Part shown: positions 34,512 to 42,398 of the stretch, one piece after another | Layout of the letters: every line of letters begins with the position of its first letter | How positions within the stretch are numbered: the stretch's first letter is position 1 | DNA from: JBAXEO01 sp963789515 | Lineage (GTDB): Bacteria; Actinomycetota; Coriobacteriia; Anaerosomatales; JAAXUF01 | Length of the DNA stretch: 64,000 nt | Assembly: GCA_963789515.1 (NCBI GenBank) | Contig: CAWBKW010000009.1 | Location: 62,001 to 126,000, forward strand | Direction of reading: 5' to 3' | Program-made: the position numbers and the translations under genes | The notes under the pieces: model-generated | What the model was told of the DNA's origin: nothing | Database searches by the model: none | The model's input: the letters and a program-made list of their open reading frames with translations, nothing else

Positions 34512-35198
34512 ATGCTGCGCTTCTTCTCCGCCGAGAAACCCCAGCGCGAAACGCTGCCACCTCCGCCCCTCGACACACTCGTGCCCGGGCACGTCGAGAC
34601 GGCCACCTTCGCCGTCGGTTGATTCTGGACTCCTGACGCCCGGTTCGGGCTCGTCGACGGAGTGTGGCGCACGCGTGTCGGCTACGCGGGCGGTGACTCG
34701 GCTGATCCGACCTACCGCCGCATCGGCGACCATACCGAATGCTTCCAGGTCGATTTCGACCCGAATGCTGTCAGCTACGAGGAACTCCTCGAGCTGTCGC
34801 TGACCTCACACGACCCGACGCGTGCTGCGTTCAAGCAGCAGTACGCCTCGCTGGTTCTGGCGCACGACGAGGCGCAGCTTGCCGCCGCCCGAGCGGTGGC
34901 CGCGCGCTTCGAGGCGGGCCTCGGCCGCAAGCTTGCGACGCGCATCGAGCCGCTCAAGCGCTTCTACCCCGCCGAGGACTACCACCAGAAGTACTACCTG
35001 CGAAACGACCGCACGCTCATGGCCGACTTCCGTGCGATGTTCGGCGACGATGAGACGGCATTCAGGGAGAGCGCCGCTGCCTCGCGGGTCAACGGCTACG
35101 TGGCGGGCGGGGGCACGAGAGCTCAGCTCGGCCGAGAGATCGACCTGCTCGGACTCAGTGAGAAGGGCGCGGCCCAACTCACGTCAAGAGCGCGCTAG
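34512..35198 (+). CDS. msrA: Peptide methionine sulfoxide reductase A, probable selenoprotein (Sec at codon 37, UGA)
   Basis: The ATG at 34512 is preceded by GAGGGAG. Translation gives ETATFAVG, then an in-frame TGA (34620-34622), then FWTPDARFG and VGYAGGDSADPTYRRIGDHTECFQV. This is the MsrA active site GCFW with the catalytic Cys codon replaced by UGA. The frame is continuous on both sides for 228 residues, ending with the usual FYPAEDYHQKYYL block. A hairpin starts seven bases after the UGA. MsrA reduces methionine-S-sulfoxide, and selenocysteine forms are known in a green alga and some clostridia. Gene callers will miss the first 50 codons by starting at GTG 34662. sel genes are not in the window. 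Confidence 0.88.
34629..34663 (+). promoter_or_regulatory. Bacterial SECIS-like hairpin in msrA
   Basis: The outer stem ACTCC (34629-34633) pairs with GGAGT (34659-34663). A middle stem GAC/GTC follows (34635-34637 with 34653-34655), and the apical stem GCCCG/CGGGC (34638-34642 with 34646-34650) closes a GUU loop. The apical loop is 21 bases after the UGA and includes the G-U expected for SelB recognition. Confidence 0.7.
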
Positions 35199-35230
35199 CA
35201 AGAATCCGGTGGCGCGCTAGCGGACGACGT

Positions 35231-35407
35231 CTACTTGGACTTGTCGATGCCCCACTGCACGAGTCGCATCACCAAGCCGAAGACGGCGATCACCAAGCCG
35301 CTGAGCACGAGGATGAACCGAGCTGACCATCGCTGACTGTCCAGACGCACCGCGCCAATCACTGCGACAAGCGTACCCACGCCGGCAGTCACCCAGTATG
35401 CCTTCAT
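35231..35407 (-). CDS. Small two-helix membrane protein
   Basis: The 58-residue protein has two hydrophobic segments (about residues 4-20 and 30-50) separated by a short basic loop and a short charged tail ending in DKSK. The ATG at 35407 is preceded on the minus strand by GGAGGAGGG. No family is recognised. It is one of several very small membrane proteins in this accessory region. Confidence 0.6.
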   Translation of the reverse strand: MKAYWVTAGVGTLVAVIGAVRLDSQRWSARFILVLSGLVIAVFGLVMRLVQWGIDKSK

Positions 35408-35572
35408 GTGACCCTCCTCCTGAACGCACCGCGTGTATCGGACTCGGCACAGGTTGCGACAGACTGTCGTCACTCGGCACACGCATACCCAACTACGTGC
35501 TATCTTCTGCGGCACGTGCCCCGAATCCTCTAGCGAAGCCCACGGTCCGCCCCACTTGGGTACGATGGCAAC

Positions 35573-36070
35573 CATGGACATCTCTCAGATCACCCCCCGC
35601 GTCTTCGTTTCCTCGTGGCCAAGGGAAGGCGAGTCGTGCCACGTCGCCGACCTCGGCATCCGGCTGGTGATCAGCATGACCAGGACGGAGCCCCTGTCGG
35701 AGTACCTCGACGAGCCACTCGAGTGGGTGCACGCGCCGTCGATCGACTCGCCCGTTCACGCCGATTCCGCTGGGGCGCCTGCGCACCGGCGTCGAGGCCG
35801 CGATCCCCGTGCTCGCCCGTGGGGGAGGCGTCTTGTGCCACTGCCGAGAAGGCCGCCACCGAAGCGTCGCGATGGCATGCTGCATCCTGATCGCACAGGG
35901 CTGCTCGGCCGAGAAGGCGATGGACCTCGTCGAAGCGCGCAGGGCGGTGGCGGAACCGCGGGCGTTCTGGATCGCGCCGCGCATTCGCAAGTTCGAGCGG
36001 GAATGGCGTCGGAGATGGAGCGCCGAGATACCGGTGCCCGAGAGCGCGACGAGAGGCGGAGTGCACGTGA
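35573..36070 (+). CDS. Dual-specificity / tyrosine phosphatase-like protein, frameshifted
   Basis: The first frame (from ATG 35573, MDISQITPRVFVSSWP) reads to about 35757, after which the protein continues one frame over: TPIPLGRLRTGVEAAIPVL, then HCREGRHRS. This is the HC-x5-R-S phosphatase loop with catalytic Cys. No stop occurs in that frame before the following diacylglycerol-kinase-like start. A TGA at 36068-36070 in the original frame overlaps the kinase GTG, which suggests a second indel and an intended overlap junction. The alternative is a phosphatase-kinase fusion. The intended end is therefore uncertain. Confidence 0.65.
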
Positions 36071-36945
36071 GAGTACACGTGGTCATCAACCCGGGTTCGG
36101 GGCAACCGCAGCCCGTGCTGCAAACGCTCAACTCCGTCTTTCGCGCGGCCGGCGTCGAGTGGGATGCCACGCTCACGCACAAGTCAGGCGACGCCGTCGC
36201 AGCCAGGCTCGCGCCGCGGCGGCGGCGGGCGTCGACGTGGTTGTCGCCTACGGCGGAGACGGCACGGTGATGGAGGTCGCCGAGGGGGTGGCCGGTACCG
36301 CCGCGCTGCTCGGCGTGCTCCCCGGCGGCACGGCGAATCTCATGGCGCATGAGCTGGGGGTCGCGGTGGGTATCGAGAAGGCCGCCCAGGTGATCGTCGA
36401 CCCTGCGAGCAGGCGGGTCCCGGTGGATCTCGGTCGCGCCAACGGCGAAGCACTACATCCTGCGCTGCGGCGCGGGCTGGGGGGCTCGGCAGGTGGCCGA
36501 CGCGACACGCGAACTCAAGGACCGTTGGGGCGTGCTCGCCTACACGTTCGGCAAGGTGAAGGCGTGGGGCGAGAGCGACGTCGTGAACTACGTCGTCACC
36601 ATCGACGGCGTCGCGCACGAGTTTGAGGCGTTCTCGGTCAGCGTGGTCAACGCGGGGAACGTCGGGCTGGGACCCTTGAGACTTGCGAAGGAGATCTCGG
36701 TGAGCGACGGACTGCTCGACCTGCTGGTCCTGCGCGGCAAGGGCGTGAAGGCGTTCGGCGAGCTCACCGGCGCGATTGCGGGGCTGCCGAGCGGTCAACA
36801 GATCGAGCACGCGCAGGGGAGGGTGTTCCGGATCGAGGCGTCGCCCGCCCAGCCGGTGCAGCTCGACGGCGAGATCTTCGGCGACACGCCGCTCGACATC
36901 GAGGTCGTACCCGGAGCGCTCACGGCGATCGTGCCGGCGACGTAG
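36067..36945 (+). CDS. Diacylglycerol/lipid kinase-like protein, frameshifted twice
   Basis: The protein begins RVHVVINPGSGQPQPVLQTLN, shifts frame near 36205 and reads VVVAYGGDGTVMEVAEGV and LLGVLPGGTANLMAHEL. These are the GGDGT nucleotide loop and GGTAN motif of the DAGK catalytic domain. It shifts back near 36448 and continues KHYILRCGAGWGARQVADATREL to a normal C-terminal beta domain ending at 36945. The total (879 bases, net in frame) fits the family's 290-300 residues. One missing and one extra base explain it. The substrate may be diacylglycerol, sphingoid or another lipid. Confidence 0.75.
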
Positions 36946-36991
36946 ACGCCGGGGAGTATCCGTCCTAGCGGCGGCTGGTGCATCTGCCGTA

Positions 36992-37090
36992 TCAGGGCCT
37001 GCTCTTGTCCTTCCTGATGTTGATGATCCACACGATGACGAACACCACTGCCGCGACAGCGATGAGCCCTAGAATCCATCCGTTGAACAT
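36992..37090 (-). CDS. 32-residue single-helix membrane peptide
   Basis: MFNGWILGLIAVAAVVFVIV forms a single membrane helix followed by a basic tail (NIRKDKSRP). The ATG at 37090 has AAAGGAGG about ten bases upstream on the minus strand. Too short for family assignment. Confidence 0.45.
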   Translation of the reverse strand: MFNGWILGLIAVAAVVFVIVWIINIRKDKSRP

Positions 37091-37252
37091 CGTCGTGCCC
37101 CCCTCCTTTGCTCGTGGGACGAGCGTAGCGCTCGTTCGGCCCGTACGCATCTTCTGGAGTTCTTGTGGCGCCGGTCGGGTGATCGAAACCCGCCGGGGTG
37201 ATTGGGGTAGTATCAACGAGTTCGCAGACCTCACGACCTGAAGGAGAGCACC

Positions 37253-37771
37253 ATGTCTGACAAGAACCACGACGACCTTCCGTACGTAGCGTTCATCGGC
37301 ACCTACGACAGCGTTGATGATGCGAAGACCGACTTCGATGCCATCAAGGCCCTGCACGCCGACATGTGGATCGGCCCGTACGACGGTGCCCTGTTCACCA
37401 AAGAAGAAGGCGGCAAGGTCAAGATCCTCGACCGTGATTCGGCCGCGACGGGAGCTGGCGCAGTCGTCGGTGTCCTTACCGGTGCCCTCATCGGGCTCAT
37501 CTTCCCGCCCTCGATCATCGCTGGCGCTGCCGTCGCCGGAACGGCGGGTGGCGTTCTGGGCCACCTGTTCGGCGGGTTCAAGCGCAAGGACATCGCCGAG
37601 ATGGGCGACTTGCTCGACGAGGGCACGGCCGGCATCGTGATGATCGGCGTCGCCACCCCGGACATGGGTGCCGACCTGATGATGAAGCGCGCCAAGAGGA
37701 CCGCCAAGAAGCAGGTCGATGCCGACGCGAAGGACCTGAAGAAGGCAATCGACGAGGTCTCGATCGCCTAG
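37253..37771 (+). CDS. DUF1269-like glycine-zipper membrane protein
   Basis: The 172-residue protein has an N-terminal ferredoxin-like fold segment (YVAFIGTYDSVDDAKTDFDAIKAL), a central Gly/Ala-rich hydrophobic region (about 65-108) containing GxxxG repeats, and a charged C-terminal helix. This is the DUF1269 layout. AAGGAGAG precedes the ATG. Function is unknown, though such proteins are often stress-induced in actinobacteria. Two strong hairpins follow. Confidence 0.75.
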   Translation: MSDKNHDDLPYVAFIGTYDSVDDAKTDFDAIKALHADMWIGPYDGALFTKEEGGKVKILDRDSAATGAGAVVGVLTGALIGLIFPPSIIAGAAVAGTAGGVLGHLFGGFKRKDIAEMGDLLDEGTAGIVMIGVATPDMGADLMMKRAKRTAKKQVDADAKDLKKAIDEVSIA

Positions 37772-37826
37772 CTCCGGCCGTTGACCGAAGCGGCTGTAGT
37801 AGTCGCGTTCGGCCCTGGGATGAGCT

Positions 37827-37864
37827 CACGCTCCGTTCCCGGCTCGCGCCGGGGGCGGAGCGTG
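37827..37864. terminator. Hairpin after the DUF1269 gene
   Basis: A CACGCTCCG/CGGAGCGTG stem encloses an inner CCCGG/CCGGG stem and is followed by TTCGTTGCT. It ends the upstream plus-strand transcript. Confidence 0.65.
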
Positions 37865-37927
37865 TTCGTTGCTGCGGCTGGCTCAAGGGGCGTGCGCCGC
37901 GCTTGTCACGGGTTCCGCTCCCGGGAG

Positions 37928-37966
37928 CATGAACGCCCCCGGGGCGTGCGCCCGGGGGCGTTCATG
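37928..37966. terminator. Strong 15-bp hairpin between convergent genes
   Basis: Perfect 15-base arms (37928-37942 and 37952-37966) have a nine-base loop, followed by GATTCTTCATGG. It sits between the DUF1269 gene and the convergent SHOCT gene and probably terminates in both directions. The remaining 295-base gap shows no gene. Confidence 0.75.
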
Positions 37967-38066
37967 GATTCTTCATGGCCTCGCCCTGGGCCGATGCCGC
38001 TTAGGCACCACGCCTGGCGGAAGCGCGCGAGATCGCCGGACTTCGGCCTAGCCCAAGGGCTGTGAC

Positions 38067-38456
38067 CTACGCGAGCGCCTTGGCCTTGATGGTGTCGAAC
38101 TCGGCCTGCGTGATCGAGCCCTTGTCGAGCAGCGCCTGGGCCTTGGCGATGTCGTCGACGGACGAGCCGCCGGAGAGCCGTGCCTGCTGGGCCTGCATCG
38201 CGGCCATGTCGCGCTGGTCCTGCTCGGTGTTCTTGGGACGCGCGATCACGTAGATCAGGATTCCGAGGAACGGAATGATAAAGATCAGGATGATCCAGCC
38301 GGCCTTGCCCCAACCGGACAGGTTGTCGCGGTGGAAGATGTCGGCAAACACGCGGATGAACATCCAGATGACGATGAAGACCAGGTAGAACATGAACATC
38401 CACCAGAAGAACTCCAGAACCGGGTTCTGGCTGAAGGCCGTGCTACTTCCAAACAT
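38067..38456 (-). CDS. PLDc_N plus SHOCT-domain membrane protein
   Basis: The 129-residue protein starts MFGSSTAFSQNPVLEFFWWMF, with GAGGGG upstream. Two helices (about 15-38 and 50-72) contain WIILIFIIPFLGILIYVIARP, the PLD-N-terminal (cardiolipin synthase leader) signature. The C-terminus (about 97-128) reads DIAKAQALLDKGSITQAEFDTIKAKAL, a SHOCT oligomerisation motif. This combination is common in actinobacterial stress-related membrane proteins of unknown function. Confidence 0.85.
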   Translation of the reverse strand: MFGSSTAFSQNPVLEFFWWMFMFYLVFIVIWMFIRVFADIFHRDNLSGWGKAGWIILIFIIPFLGILIYVIARPKNTEQDQRDMAAMQAQQARLSGGSSVDDIAKAQALLDKGSITQAEFDTIKAKALA

Positions 38457-38580
38457 GTGATTTCCCCTCTTTCGGTCTGACCAGATCGGGACGCATGCTG
38501 CACCACCATGCCGCCGGTTGACCCGCAGAATCGCTTCGGACTTGGTCAACGAGTAACTGAATACTGTTATGAATGACCCG

Positions 38581-38590
38581 TTGACGTCAA
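38581..38590. promoter_or_regulatory. TTGACGTCAA palindrome between SHOCT gene and TetR gene
   Basis: A perfect 10-bp palindrome in an AT-richer stretch (38545-38600) lies between divergent genes. It may overlap a -35 element (TTGACG). The rest of this 216-base gap shows no gene. Confidence 0.35.
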
Positions 38591-38673
38591 TACTCCTCTA
38601 TGGAACCGTAGGTCTTGGGTCCCTAGACGAGCGTTGCCGGGGCCGAACCCTTGCAGGCTGAGGAGGCAAGAGA

Positions 38674-39253
38674 TTGGCCAAACGGCTAGCCAAGGGGCGC
38701 CGCGATGAGTTGCTTGACGGTGTCATGGGAATCATCGCGGCACGTGGGTTCTCGGGCGTTCGAGTCTCAGAGCTCGCGGCTGAACTCCACTGCTCTGTGG
38801 CGTCGCTCTACAAGATCGCGCCGAGCAAGGACAGCCTCGTGCTACTCGCTATCGGTCGTTGGCAAGAACTGACCTTCGCGAATCTCGAGCTCTGCGCCGA
38901 ACGAGGCACAACCGCCTCGGAACGGGCACGCTGCTACTTCATCAGAGGGGGCGGAGAGCCTCCGTCCTCTGTCCCCGGCCTTTGTCGCAGACGTTCGGCG
39001 TTTTGAGTCGACCCGATCCTGGTGGTGGGCAAACGTCTCATGCCGCTTCGTAGACCGCTTCGTCGAGTTGGTTGCGATTGCGCAGGAGGCAGGTGAGGTT
39101 AGACCCATCAACCGGGTGTTCTTGGGCGAGATGCTTCGGGCGCTCGCACCGGTGACCGCCGATGCGCGAGTACTGGGCGCAGCCGGGCTGTCGAGTGAAG
39201 AGGCGACGTTGGAGATAGACCGCATCATCTGGAGCGGAATCGGAATCAGCTAG
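38674..39253 (+). CDS. TetR-family regulator, frameshifted
   Basis: A TTG start at 38674 follows AGGAGG by seven to eight bases. Residues 10-55 hold the HTH (MGIIAARGFSGVRVSELAAELHCSVASLYK). After residue about 90 the frame breaks at a GGGGG run near 38945. The sequence continues one frame over (VADVRRFESTRSWWWANV, then ELVAIAQEAGEVRPINRVFL) to a stop at 39253. One extra G explains it, giving about 192 residues. It may regulate neighbouring stress genes. The operator is not certain. Confidence 0.75.
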
Positions 39254-39339
39254 GACCGCCGGCGGGCGTTCATGGCCACGAGACTCGAGGTTCGGGCGGT
39301 GTGCCGCAGTAGAAGTGCCGACCAGGAAGAGAGGGCATC

Positions 39340-39867
39340 ATGGGACTGAGGGATCGTGTAGGCGGAGGAGCCGGACCCGGCGGAGGCCCGGAGCGCTATC
39401 AGATGCGCGAGAAGATGTTCTCCATCGGCGACGACGCTTGGATCGAGGACGGCAACGGTAATCGTGCCTACAAGGCGGACGGCAAGGCGCTGAGGATGCG
39501 CAGCACGTTCGTGCTCGAGGATGCGAACGGCAACGAGGTCGCATCCATCCAGGAGAAGATGCTGCACATCAAGGACACGATGGAGATCGAGCGGGGCGGT
39601 CGGAAGATCGCCACGGTCAAGAAGGCGATCATCTCGCCGCTGCGCGACCGCTTCGACGTCGCGATCGAGGGCGGCTCCGACTGGGACGTCCAGGGAAACA
39701 TCGTGAACCACGAATATGAGATCACCAGCGGTCGCGACAAGGTCGCCGAGGTCTCCATGAAGTGGTTCCGGGTACGCGACACCTACGGCATCGAAGTCAC
39801 GCCCGGGCAGGACGTGGGGCTCGTCTTGGCCGTCGCAGTGGCGCTCGATGAGATGCAGCGCGGGTAG
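39340..39867 (+). CDS. LURP-one-related (LOR) family protein
   Basis: The 175-residue protein has a tubby-like beta-barrel pattern: YQMREKMFSIGDDAWIEDGNG, then ALRMRSTFVLEDANGNEVASI, ISPLRDRFDVAIEG and a C-terminal hydrophobic helix (DVGLVLAVAVALDEM). This is the LOR/DUF567 family, similar to phospholipid scramblases in fold. Function in bacteria is unknown. It starts a group with DUF6325 and a basic small protein. Confidence 0.85.
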   Translation: MGLRDRVGGGAGPGGGPERYQMREKMFSIGDDAWIEDGNGNRAYKADGKALRMRSTFVLEDANGNEVASIQEKMLHIKDTMEIERGGRKIATVKKAIISPLRDRFDVAIEGGSDWDVQGNIVNHEYEITSGRDKVAEVSMKWFRVRDTYGIEVTPGQDVGLVLAVAVALDEMQRG

Positions 39868-39963
39868 GAGCTGATTCGCCGCGACTCCGGGAATCGCGCT
39901 GACTTCGAACAGCCAGGCGAAGGCGGCGGGAGTCGCCACGACAGAACAGGGAGGGACGGAAGT

Positions 39964-40420
39964 ATGAACGACGATGTGATGGAAGAGCTGGGACCGATCG
40001 ATTATCTGGTGGTGGAGTTCCCCAAGGACAAGGCCGACTTCTCGGGCGCGATGGCGGCAGAGCTGAAAGTACTCGTCGACGGAGGGACTCATCCGCGTCC
40101 TCGACATGATCTTCCTCAAGAAGGAAGCCGACGGTTCTTGGGACGCGTTCGAGGCGCACGAGTATGTGGACGACGAGGTCGGCCTGTTGCGCGAGTTCGG
40201 CGCGGAGATCGCCGAGTTGCTGGCCGAGGAAGACGTCGAGGCGATCGCCGAGATACTGGAGCCGGAGACCGTTGCGGCGATTCTTGTGTGGGAGAACACC
40301 TGGGCGGCCCCGTTTGCCTCTTCGATCCGCCGCTCGGGCGGTCAGCTTGTTGCCAACGGTCGCATCCCGATGCAGGCGATCATAGCTGTCCTTGAAGACG
40401 ACACCACGGAAGGAGCCTGA
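39964..40420 (+). CDS. DUF6325-family protein, frameshifted
   Basis: The start MNDDVMEELGPIDYLVVEFP and, one frame over after about 40085, the continuation LIRVLDMIFLKKEADGSW, EDVEAIAEILEPETVAAILVWENTWA and the C-terminal GGQLVANGRIP match the DUF6325 pattern throughout. A single extra base in GGAGGGACTC near 40083-40089 separates the halves. The corrected length is about 151 residues. GGGAGGGACGG precedes the ATG. DUF6325 genes often neighbour SHOCT and small Arg-rich proteins, as here. Function is unknown. Confidence 0.8.
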
Positions 40421-40421
40421 C

Positions 40422-40607
40422 ATGCCACTCGGACCAGGACGCGCAGGTAGGGGAGTGATCGGAGCACCGGTCGCGCGCACCGCCGCTGTCGCCGGCACCG
40501 CTGCCGTGGCCGTACACGGTCACCGTCGGCGCGACGATCGGCGTGACGACCGCCGGGACGATCGCGGCCGCGAGGGCGATCATGGCCGCGAGGGCGGCAT
40601 CCGCTGA
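40422..40607 (+). CDS. Small protein with hydrophobic centre and Arg/Asp repeat tail
   Basis: The 61-residue protein begins MPLGPGRAGRGVIGAPVARTAAVAGTA (given here in outline), with a short Ala/Val segment and a tail of DRRDD-type repeats. The ATG is two bases after the DUF6325 stop and has AAGGAG. N-termini of this kind are known in actinobacterial proteins beside DUF6325 genes, often with a SHOCT tail, which is missing here. The repeat tail may be the result of local sequence error. Confidence 0.55.
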   Translation: MPLGPGRAGRGVIGAPVARTAAVAGTAAVAVHGHRRRDDRRDDRRDDRGREGDHGREGGIR

Positions 40608-40709
40608 GTTGGAGGGCCCGCGACGTCGGGCTCGCAGTCTGATCCACGCGACACGGGCGAGATCCAGTCGCCCGTGTCGCGACACAGAAGGGAAGATGCT
40701 GCAATCGTG

Positions 40710-41246
40710 ATGGACCCTGACCCGCAGATCATGCCCACAGCTCGCATCGGCGTGATCGGTGACACTCACGGCTACCTCGACTCCGCCGTGCTCGGCTTGT
40801 TCGCCGAAGTGGACCACGTCATCCACTGCGGGGACATCGGCGATCCGGCGATTCTGGCCGAGCTCGAGAAGGTGGGACCGGTCACGGCCGTCGCCGGGAA
40901 CCTCGACCACGGGGACTGGGCCGACCGCCTGCCCTCGGAGGTGTCCGGTGAGGTGGCGGGTATCCGTTTCGTTGTCGCTCACAAGCGCAAGAGGCTGATG
41001 AAGCGCTTCGCTGCCGGAAAGCTTGCCTTCGGCGATGAGCGGACGCCTCCGGACCTCGTGCTCTTCGGACACGAGCACCAGCCGAGCATCTTCTGGGTCG
41101 ACACTACCCTGTTCCTCAATCCCGGTTCAGCGACGTCGCCGTATGAGGAAGACGAGGTACCCACGGTTGCGATCGTGGAGACGGCCGCAAGCGGCTTGTC
41201 AGTGCGGTTCGTGCCGCTCCGCCGGCGTGAGACGGGCTCGACATAG
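40710..41246 (+). CDS. YfcE/MJ0936-type metallophosphoesterase
   Basis: The protein of 178 residues from ATG 40710 (an in-frame GTG is directly upstream) has the metal-binding blocks GDTHG, GDIGD, GNLDHG, AHKR and FGHEHQP of calcineurin-like phosphodiesterases of the YfcE/Vps29 group. The substitution HKRK for the usual H-G segment is mild. It probably hydrolyses phosphodiester or phosphomonoester substrates with Mn or Ni. The physiological substrate is unknown. Confidence 0.85.
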   Translation: MDPDPQIMPTARIGVIGDTHGYLDSAVLGLFAEVDHVIHCGDIGDPAILAELEKVGPVTAVAGNLDHGDWADRLPSEVSGEVAGIRFVVAHKRKRLMKRFAAGKLAFGDERTPPDLVLFGHEHQPSIFWVDTTLFLNPGSATSPYEEDEVPTVAIVETAASGLSVRFVPLRRRETGST

Positions 41247-41380
41247 GGCAGTGCCGCACGGCGGTGGGGTATGGACGAGGAGCCCCTGACGTGCGCGATG
41301 TGGGAGTGCTTCGCGCGATTCCGGCGAGGAACAACCAACACCGAACCACCTAGTTTCACCGACAATCGGAGGTAGGAGAG

Positions 41381-42271
41381 ATGGCCAAGCACAAGAAGTC
41401 AAAGAAGAAGAACGCGCCGGACACCCCGGAAGTCCCCGTGGCGGCGCCGGAAACCCTAGAGGTCGCCGCGACGCCAGAAACCGAAGACGGTCCACCCCCG
41501 AAGCTGAAGAACAAGGAGTACGAGCGTGAGATGCGGCTCCTTCAGGGCGAGCTGGTGGCCATGCAGGAGTGGGTGAAGGCGACCGGTGCCAGGGTCTGCG
41601 TCGTGTTCGAGGGCGTCGACTCGGCGGGCAAGGGTGGCACGATCCAGCGCATCATGGAGCGGACGAGCCCTCGGGTCTTCAAGCACATCGCCCTGCCGAC
41701 CCCGGACGCTCGGGTCCAGTCTCAGATGTACATCCAGCGCTATATTGCGCACTTCCCGGCGGCCGGCGAGGTCGTGATCTTCGACCGCAGCTGGTACAAC
41801 CGCGCCGGCGTCGAGCCCGTCATGGGCTACTGCACCCCCGCGCAGACCGAGAGGTTCCTCAAGATGACGCCGCAGGTCGAGAAGGCGATGGTCGATGACG
41901 GGATCATCCTGATCAAGTACTTCCTGAACGTCAGCCGGCCGGAGCAGACTCGGCGGCTGCACAACCGGATCGACGACCCGCGCAAGATATGGAAGCTCTC
42001 TCCGACGGACCTGAAGTCCTACAGCCGTCGCTACGCCTATCTCCGCGCCCGCGACGAGATGATCTTGGCCACGAGCACGGAATGGGCGCCTTGGCACATC
42101 GTCGACAACGACGACAAGAAACGCGGTCGGCTCAACATCATCTCCCACCTGCTCAGCCAGATTCCCTACGAGGCACCGCCTCGCCCGGAGACGAAGATGC
42201 CCAGACCGCCGAGTCCCCGGGGGTACGTCGAGCCAGATTCCTCGCGGCCCAACATCCCGACGCCGTTCTAG
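41381..42271 (+). CDS. ppk2: Polyphosphate kinase 2 (PPK2 family)
   Basis: The 296-residue protein has a Lys/Pro-rich N-terminus, then the PPK2 core: Walker A GVDSAGKGG, FKHIALPTPDARVQSQMYIQRYI, the Walker B / lid segment IFDRSWYNRAGVEPVMGY and WKLSPTDLKSYSRRYAY. It interconverts polyphosphate and nucleoside di/triphosphates. The C-terminal tail is Pro/Arg-rich. GGTAGGAGAG precedes the ATG. It fits a stress and energy-reserve theme in this region. Confidence 0.93.
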   Translation: MAKHKKSKKKNAPDTPEVPVAAPETLEVAATPETEDGPPPKLKNKEYEREMRLLQGELVAMQEWVKATGARVCVVFEGVDSAGKGGTIQRIMERTSPRVFKHIALPTPDARVQSQMYIQRYIAHFPAAGEVVIFDRSWYNRAGVEPVMGYCTPAQTERFLKMTPQVEKAMVDDGIILIKYFLNVSRPEQTRRLHNRIDDPRKIWKLSPTDLKSYSRRYAYLRARDEMILATSTEWAPWHIVDNDDKKRGRLNIISHLLSQIPYEAPPRPETKMPRPPSPRGYVEPDSSRPNIPTPF

Positions 42272-42303
42272 CCCCGCGGGCCACCGCGCCCGCAACACAC
42301 TGA

Positions 42304-42334
42304 CGGGCACGCCGCCGTGACGGCGGCACGCCCG
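42304..42334 (+). terminator. Terminator-like hairpin after ppk2
   Basis: Fourteen-base arms CGGGCACGCCGCCG and CGGCGGCACGCCCG pair with two mismatches around a TGA loop, followed by TTCGCGG. Confidence 0.6.
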
Positions 42335-42398
42335 TTCGCGGTCCGACAAGGAGCCCGTAGAGAGACGCCCTCAGGGGCCAGAAGGTAAGGGGTCGGCG

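Noticed and set aside
34662..35198. A shorter MsrA starting at GTG 34662
   Set aside because: It would lack the active-site region and has no ribosome binding site. Upstream codons in the same frame encode the conserved MsrA N-terminus across the UGA.
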